This document shows, piece after piece, positions 6,964 to 10,468 of a DNA stretch of 10,468 nucleotides. Origin of the DNA: Actinomycetes bacterium (GTDB lineage Bacteria; Actinomycetota; CALGFH01). How positions within the stretch are numbered: the first letter of the stretch is position 1; each line of letters begins with the position of its first letter. The notes under the pieces were generated by a model. It was not told the origin of the DNA and did no database searches. It saw only the letters and a list, made by a program, of their open reading frames with translations. The position numbers and the translations under genes are program-made. The stretch is from assembly GCA_030152105.1 (NCBI GenBank), contig JASLIH010000201.1, positions 1 through 10,468 on the forward strand, read 5' to 3'.

Positions 6964-7847
6964 TGGCCCTCCTGGAGCAGCCCGACCGCGGTGTCGACCG
7001 CCGCGGCGACGTCGTCGTCGGGCGGGTACAGCAGCGACCGGCCGATGACCAGGCCCTGGACGGTGGGCAGCTTGAGCGCCTTGCGCCAGCTCTCGAAGGC
7101 GGCGTCCTGGGCGCCGCTGACCTCGCCGCCCAGCAGCAGCGCGGGCAGGGTGGTGGCGGCCATGACGCGCTCCATGTCCTCCACCACCGGGACCTTGAGC
7201 CAGGTGTAGGCGGAGGTGTTGCCGATGCCGGCGGCCACCGTCATGGCCCGGATGCTGGCCTCGGCGCCGAGGTCGATGCGGACCCGCCCGTCGACCCGGT
7301 GGGAGATGAACGGCTCGACCATGGCCAGCAGCCTCCTGGAGGCGAGCTCGCTCACCGCCCGCCCGCAGGCCTCGACGGTGGCCACCGTGCTGGGGTCGTC
7401 GGGGTCGATCCGCAGCAGCATCTTGCCGCCCTCGAACCCGTCCCTGGCCAGGCTGGCGGCGTCATAGGCGGTGAAGCGGTCGTCGATCTCGAACACGGTC
7501 CCGGCCAGGCCGCCGCGGTTCATCGACCCGACCACCACCTTGTCGTCCAGCGCCCCCAGCAGCAGCAGGTCCTCGAGGACGTCGGGGGTGCCGAGGACGC
7601 CGTTGACGCCGGGGCGGGACAGGGCCAGGCAGAGGCGGTCGAGCAGCTCCACGCGGTCGGCCATGGCCAGGGCCCGGTCGCCGGCCCGCAGCGCCCCCCG
7701 GGCCGGGTGGTCGGCCGCGATCATCATCAGCCGGCCGTGCTCGTTGAACAGCGACCGCGGACGGGCCCGGCCGGCCGCCGCCTCGGCGATCGCCTCCGGC
7801 CGCCGGGTCCTCGCCTCGACCACGGTCCGGTACCGCTCATCCAGCAT
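6960..7847 (-). CDS. Cgl0159-like (beta/alpha)8 protein, probable class I aldolase for 2-deoxy-5-keto-gluconate 6-phosphate
   Basis: This 295-residue protein resembles the Cgl0159-type TIM-barrel proteins found next to iolC in actinobacterial inositol clusters. Aldolase-like landmarks are MMIAADHPARG at about 41-51 (compare the Asp-His of DhnA/LsrF aldolases), Lys142 in GGKMLLRI, Lys218 in AYTWLKVP (a candidate Schiff-base lysine), LLGGEVSG at about 238-245, and VIGRSLLYP at about 267-275 (a phosphate-binding-like Gly-Arg). No class II IolJ-type aldolase and no IolC-fused aldolase domain is visible, so this is the obvious candidate to split the phosphorylated intermediate into DHAP and malonic semialdehyde. 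The ATG at 7845-7847 lies inside the end of iolC (11-base overlap) with GGAGG at 7854-7858, 6 bases upstream. The family is fairly sure; the reaction is inferred. Confidence 0.8.
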   Translation of the reverse strand: MLDERYRTVVEARTRRPEAIAEAAAGRARPRSLFNEHGRLMMIAADHPARGALRAGDRALAMADRVELLDRLCLALSRPGVNGVLGTPDVLEDLLLLGALDDKVVVGSMNRGGLAGTVFEIDDRFTAYDAASLARDGFEGGKMLLRIDPDDPSTVATVEACGRAVSELASRRLLAMVEPFISHRVDGRVRIDLGAEASIRAMTVAAGIGNTSAYTWLKVPVVEDMERVMAATTLPALLLGGEVSGAQDAAFESWRKALKLPTVQGLVIGRSLLYPPDDDVAAAVDTAVGLLQEGQ

Positions 7848-8793
7848 TGACCGCCTCCTCGAGCAGGGCCTCGACCTCGCCGGCCTCGGGCATGGCGTCG
7901 GCGCAGGCCAGCCGGGAGGCGACCAGCGCCCCGGCGGCGTTGGCGAACCGCATCAGCCGCTCCAGCTCCCAGCCGGCCAGCAGCCCGTGGCACAGCGCCC
8001 CGCCGAAGGCGTCGCCGGCGCCCAGGCCGTTGACCACCTCGACCGGCACCGGCGGGACCTCGACCTCGGTCCGGCCGTCTCTGGCCAGCACGCCCTTGGG
8101 GCCCTGCTTGACCACCACCACCTCGATCCCGCGGTCGGCCAGGGCCTGGGCGGCCGCCCGCGGTTCGCGCTCGCCCACGGCGGTGTCGCACTCGTCGAGG
8201 TTGCCGACGGCGACGGTGACGTGCTCGAGGGCCTGCTGCACCAGCGGCCGGGCCTCCTCCCTGGAGGACCAGAACATCGGCCGGTAGTCCAGGTCGAGGA
8301 TGGTGATGCCCGACTTGGCCCGGGCCTCGAGCGCGCGCAGGGTGGCGCTGCGGCTGGGCTCCTGGGAGAGCCCGGTCACCGTCACCCAGAACACCCGGGC
8401 CGCCCGGATGGCCTCCAGGTCGAGCTCCTCCGGGCGGATCTCGAGGTCGGGGGCCTTGGGGAAGCGGTAGAAGTAGAGCGGGAAGTTGTCCGGCGGGAAG
8501 ATCTCGCAGAAGGTCACCGGGGTCGGCAGGCCGGGCACGGCGGTCACATAGCGGTCGTCGACCCCGAAGCCGCGCAGGGCGTCGTGCAGGTACTCGCCGA
8601 ACGGGTCCTGGCCGGTGCGGGTGATGACCGCGCTGCGCCGGCCGTAGCGGGCGGCGGCCACGGCCACGTTGGTGGGGCTGCCCCCGAGGTACTTGCCGAA
8701 GGTCTCGACCTGGCGCAGGGAGACCCCGACCTGGAGCGGGTAGACGTCGACCCCGATCCGACCCATGGTGAGGACGTCCAAGGTCGCGGCCAT
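7837..8793 (-). CDS. iolC: 5-dehydro-2-deoxygluconokinase (PfkB/ribokinase family)
   Basis: IolC phosphorylates 2-deoxy-5-keto-gluconate (5-dehydro-2-deoxygluconate) at C6 with ATP. The 318 residues have the ribokinase layout: substrate-binding GGSPTN at 37-42, a central alpha/beta core, VGNLDE at about 197-201, and the PfkB ATP/anion-hole motif NGLGAGDAF at about 255-263 with catalytic Asp261. The N-terminus (LDVLTMGRIGVDVYP) is typical of IolC. It lacks the C-terminal aldolase-type domain (DUF2090) fused to some IolC proteins; the separate gene downstream would fill that role. The frame is open further upstream to a TTG at 8848-8850, but the ATG at 8791-8793 has GGGAGG at 8800-8805 with a 6-base gap and gives the standard length. 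It is the first gene of the operon, facing the shared control region. Confidence 0.95.
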   Translation of the reverse strand: MAATLDVLTMGRIGVDVYPLQVGVSLRQVETFGKYLGGSPTNVAVAAARYGRRSAVITRTGQDPFGEYLHDALRGFGVDDRYVTAVPGLPTPVTFCEIFPPDNFPLYFYRFPKAPDLEIRPEELDLEAIRAARVFWVTVTGLSQEPSRSATLRALEARAKSGITILDLDYRPMFWSSREEARPLVQQALEHVTVAVGNLDECDTAVGEREPRAAAQALADRGIEVVVVKQGPKGVLARDGRTEVEVPPVPVEVVNGLGAGDAFGGALCHGLLAGWELERLMRFANAAGALVASRLACADAMPEAGEVEALLEEAVNAG

Positions 8794-8799
8794 GGCGTG

Positions 8800-8805
8800 C
8801 CTCCC
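8800..8805 (-). promoter_or_regulatory. Ribosome binding site deciding the iolC start
   Basis: GGGAGG on the minus strand, 6 bases before the ATG at 8791-8793, fixes that codon as the start of iolC over the upstream in-frame TTG. Confidence 0.7.
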
Positions 8806-8849
8806 GCCAGCAGCTGAGGGACCGGGTTCGCCAAGAGGACTAGACAGCA

Positions 8850-8868
8850 ATTGTTACAATAGGGTAAC
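8850..8868. promoter_or_regulatory. Candidate operator: two overlapping inverted repeats
   Basis: Two inverted repeats overlap here: ATTGT-T-ACAAT at 8850-8860 and GTTAC-N6-GTAAC at 8853-8868. Short imperfect or spaced palindromes between a GntR-family gene and the operon it faces are the usual form of its operators. The site lies 57 bases upstream of the iolC start, so a bound repressor could block the minus-strand promoter. The repeats are seen directly; binding by the adjacent regulator is inferred. Confidence 0.5.
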
Positions 8869-8888
8869 TACTACTCAATAGCTAGTAG
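8868..8888. promoter_or_regulatory. Candidate second operator: CTACTA-N9-TAGTAG
   Basis: CTACTA at 8868-8873 pairs with TAGTAG at 8883-8888 across a 9-base spacer. It directly abuts the TTGACT hexamer and covers the place where the -10 element of the iolC promoter would be expected, which is where a repressor site would be effective. It could also bind a different regulator; nothing in the sequence decides this. Confidence 0.4.
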
Positions 8889-8894
8889 AGTCAA
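8889..8894 (-). promoter_or_regulatory. Candidate -35 element of the iol operon promoter
   Basis: TTGACT (5 of 6 to TTGACA) is read on the minus strand inside an AT-rich island, about 95 bases upstream of the iolC start. No good -10 hexamer lies at 16-18 bases; a TACCCT (TANNNT) sits 22 bases away, which is too far for a standard promoter. The promoter is therefore only partly supported. Confidence 0.4.
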
Positions 8895-8913
8895 CCCCTT
8901 GTCCTGACTTTCT

Positions 8914-8919
8914 TACAAT
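8914..8919 (+). promoter_or_regulatory. Candidate -10 element of the regulator promoter
   Basis: TACAAT (5 of 6 to TATAAT) lies 40 bases before the preferred regulator start at 8960. Transcription from about 8926 would leave a leader of about 34 bases and would exclude the upstream ATG at 8918, which overlaps this hexamer. I see no convincing -35 at normal spacing. The larger string TTACAAT (8913-8919) is repeated at 8854-8860. Confidence 0.4.
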
Positions 8920-8959
8920 GTTCGTTAGCGGGGGGACGCACTACACGGGGGCTGGGCGC

Positions 8960-9703
8960 ATGACGTTCTCGCCGACGTCGATCACCATCGATCGATACAG
9001 CCCTGTGCCCATGTACTACCAGGTGGCCCAGCAGCTCGAGCATGCCATCGAGACGGGCGAGCTAGCGTCGGGGGCCCGCCTGGACGGCGAGCTGGCCCTG
9101 GCCACCCAGCTCGGGGTGTCGCGGCCCACGCTGCGCCGGGCCATCGAGTACCTGGTCGACCGCGGCTACCTGGTCCGCCGGCGGGCCGTCGGCACCCAGG
9201 TGGTCCACCCCAAGGTGCGGCGGCCGGTCGAGCTGTCCAGCCTCTACGACGACCTGACGGCCAGCCGCAAGAACCCTCGGACCACGGTGCTGTCGATCGA
9301 CAAGGTTTCGGCGACCGACGCCGTCGCCCACGCCCTCGGCCTGGAGGACGGGGACGACGTGCTGGCCCTCGAACGGCTGCGCTACGCCGACGGCCAGCCG
9401 CTGGCCATCATGCGCAACTGGCTCCCGCTCGGGATGGTCGAGCTGGACGCCGAGCGGCTGGAGCGGACCGGCCTGTACCAGCTGATGCGAAACGCCGGGG
9501 TCACCCTGCACCTGGCCTCCCAGACAATCGGGGCCAGAGGGGCCAGCACCGCCGAGGCCCGGCTGCTCCAGGCGCACAAGGGCGAGCCCCTGCTGACCAT
9601 GGAGCGCACCACCTACAACGAAAATGGTCAGCCGGTTGAGCTTGCGGACCACATCTACCGGGCAAGCTTGTACTCGTTCGAGATCGTTCTCGTCACCCGG
9701 TAG
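8960..9703 (+). CDS. GntR-family (HutC subfamily) transcriptional regulator, candidate iol repressor
   Basis: This is a one-component, DNA-binding, ligand-sensing regulator. Residues 15-80 form a GntR winged helix-turn-helix (PMYYQVAQQL at about 17-26, then LGVSRPTLRRAIEYL at about 51-65 and a wing ending near GTQVV). Residues about 95-240 form a UTRA effector domain, with LALERLRYADGQPLA and the closing HIYRASLYSFEI typical of HutC proteins. At 247 residues it has the usual length. I chose the ATG at 8960-8962. An in-frame ATG at 8918 has no ribosome binding site and sits in the probable -10 element; even the chosen start has only a weak G-run upstream (8947-8951). Divergent placement opposite iolC suggests that it represses the iol operon and responds to an inositol intermediate; this is inferred from context. 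Confidence 0.9.
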   Translation: MTFSPTSITIDRYSPVPMYYQVAQQLEHAIETGELASGARLDGELALATQLGVSRPTLRRAIEYLVDRGYLVRRRAVGTQVVHPKVRRPVELSSLYDDLTASRKNPRTTVLSIDKVSATDAVAHALGLEDGDDVLALERLRYADGQPLAIMRNWLPLGMVELDAERLERTGLYQLMRNAGVTLHLASQTIGARGASTAEARLLQAHKGEPLLTMERTTYNENGQPVELADHIYRASLYSFEIVLVTR

Positions 9704-9730
9704 GACTCCGACAGGAGGGAGGGCCCCCTG

Positions 9731-10465
9731 ATGGCCACCATGGACGGACAGGTCGCGCTCGTCACCGGAGGCGCCCGCGGGATCGGGTTGGCGATCAGCA
9801 CCCGGCTCGCCGAGCGCGGGGTCAAGGTGGCGGTCGGCTACTCTCACGGCGCGGACACGGCCAAGCAGTTCGCCGCCGCGCATGAGGGGTCGACCATCCA
9901 CCAGGGCAACATCGGCGTGGCCGCCGACTGTGAGCGGGTCATCTCCGAGGTGCTGGAGCAGCACGGGCAGCTCGACATCCTGGTGAACAACGCCGGCATC
10001 ACCATCGACCGGACCGTTCGCAAGATGTCGGTGGAGGACTGGGACCGGGTCATCCACGTCAACCTGTCCGGTGCCTTCTACCTGGCTCGGGCGGTGCTTC
10101 AGCACATGCTGGACCGCGGCTACGGCCGGATCATCAACATCAGCTCGGTGATCGGGGAGAAGGGCAACATCGGCCAGGCCAACTACGCGGCGGCCAAGTC
10201 GGGGTTGTTCGGGCTGACCAACAGCCTGGCCCTGGAGACGGCCCGTAAGGGGATCACGGTCAACTCGGTGGCGCCCGGGTTCATCGCCACCGAGATGGTG
10301 GCGGCCATCCCCGAGGACATCCTCAGCCGGGTGATCGCGACCATTCCGGTGGGCCGCCTCGGCGAGCCGGACGAGATTGCCCGGGTGGTCGAGTTCCTGG
10401 CCGATCCCGACTCGGGCTACATCACCGGCGAGATCATCGACATCAACGGCGGCCTGTACATGTGA
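9731..10465 (+). CDS. Short-chain dehydrogenase/reductase, PhaB/FabG-like (acetoacetyl-CoA or 3-oxoacyl reductase)
   Basis: This NAD(P)H-dependent classical SDR has 244 residues. It shows the dinucleotide motif TGGARGIG at 12-19, NNAG at 86-89, and the catalytic set Asn111, Ser139, Tyr152 and Lys156 (YAAAK). The stretches [33 protein letters not shown] and the closing INGGLYM are strikingly like PhaB acetoacetyl-CoA reductases, more than typical sugar or inositol dehydrogenases. The start ATG at 9731 lies 7 bases after GGGAGGG (9717-9723) and 27 bases after the regulator's stop, so the two genes are probably co-transcribed. PhaB reduces acetoacetyl-CoA to 3-hydroxybutyryl-CoA for polyhydroxyalkanoate synthesis, but no phaA or phaC is visible. 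Other substrates, including a cyclitol or malonic semialdehyde, remain possible. Three bases follow the stop before the window ends. Confidence 0.85.
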   Translation: MATMDGQVALVTGGARGIGLAISTRLAERGVKVAVGYSHGADTAKQFAAAHEGSTIHQGNIGVAADCERVISEVLEQHGQLDILVNNAGITIDRTVRKMSVEDWDRVIHVNLSGAFYLARAVLQHMLDRGYGRIINISSVIGEKGNIGQANYAAAKSGLFGLTNSLALETARKGITVNSVAPGFIATEMVAAIPEDILSRVIATIPVGRLGEPDEIARVVEFLADPDSGYITGEIIDINGGLYM

Positions 10466-10468
10466 GGG

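Noticed and set aside
8794..8850. Upstream TTG start adding 19 residues to IolC
   Set aside because: There is no ribosome binding site, and the extension would run into the candidate operator. The ATG at 8791-8793 has ideal GGGAGG spacing.
8918..8959. Upstream ATG adding 14 residues to the GntR regulator
   Set aside because: It overlaps a TACAAT -10-like hexamer, has no ribosome binding site, and adds nothing recognisable to the GntR domain.
8987..8996. ATCGATCGAT palindrome near the regulator's start
   Set aside because: It lies inside coding sequence (Thr-Ile-Asp-Arg codons), is short, and is not repeated in the control region. Chance is the simpler explanation.
9731..10465. The SDR as a replacement for IolG inositol dehydrogenase
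   Set aside because: IolG belongs to the Gfo/Idh/MocA family, and this protein's motifs are much closer to PhaB/FabG. It is kept only as a minor alternative.
1..10468. A mobile element, defence system or wholly new system
   Set aside because: No transposase, integrase, terminal repeat, tRNA or phage gene is visible. Codon style is uniform, and every gene fits a known catabolic, transport or regulatory family.

Overview
The window is GC-rich DNA (roughly 70% by eye, with G/C in most third codon positions). Gene content and style suggest a high-GC actinomycete-type bacterium: a HutC-type GntR regulator, a CUT2 sugar ABC importer with a lipoprotein binding protein, and a Cgl0159-like aldolase in the inositol operon. 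I cannot name the genus. Most of the window is one myo-inositol (or related cyclitol) catabolic operon.

Minus strand, in order of transcription from about 8.8 kb down to 1: iolC (kinase), a Cgl0159-like TIM-barrel aldolase candidate, iolB (5-deoxy-glucuronate isomerase), iolD (ThDP-dependent ring-opening hydrolase), iolA/mmsA (CoA-acylating semialdehyde dehydrogenase), then a sugar-binding lipoprotein, a CUT2 permease and the first 149 residues of its ATPase, which runs off the left edge. The first four genes overlap by 1 to 11 bases at each junction. iolD to iolA is a 26-base gap, and the permease and ATPase share ATGA. Wider gaps flank the binding-protein gene: 98 bases before it, and 65 bases after it carrying a perfect 12-bp stem-loop.

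Together the enzymes take the ring diketone (IolD) to 5-deoxy-glucuronate, then 2-deoxy-5-keto-gluconate (IolB), its 6-phosphate (IolC), DHAP plus malonic semialdehyde (the aldolase candidate), and finally acetyl-CoA (IolA). The first two steps, inositol dehydrogenase (IolG) and 2-keto-inositol dehydratase (IolE), are not in the window; they may lie beyond the left edge or elsewhere. The ABC importer is most simply read as the uptake system for the same substrate.

Plus strand, from about 8.96 kb to the right edge: a divergent GntR/HutC-family regulator (candidate IolR-like repressor), then 27 bases later a short-chain dehydrogenase that looks most like PhaB/FabG acetoacetyl-CoA or 3-oxoacyl reductases. 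The divergent spacer is an AT-rich island (31 G/C in the 80 bases 8841-8920) with nested inverted repeats, a TTGACT -35-like hexamer facing iolC and a TACAAT -10-like hexamer facing the regulator. This is the probable control region of both transcripts.

I found no RNA gene, CRISPR array, insertion sequence or phage-type element. The genes belong to known families. The least settled points are the aldolase, the regulator's operators, the stem-loop after the binding-protein gene, and why a PhaB-like reductase sits with the regulator.
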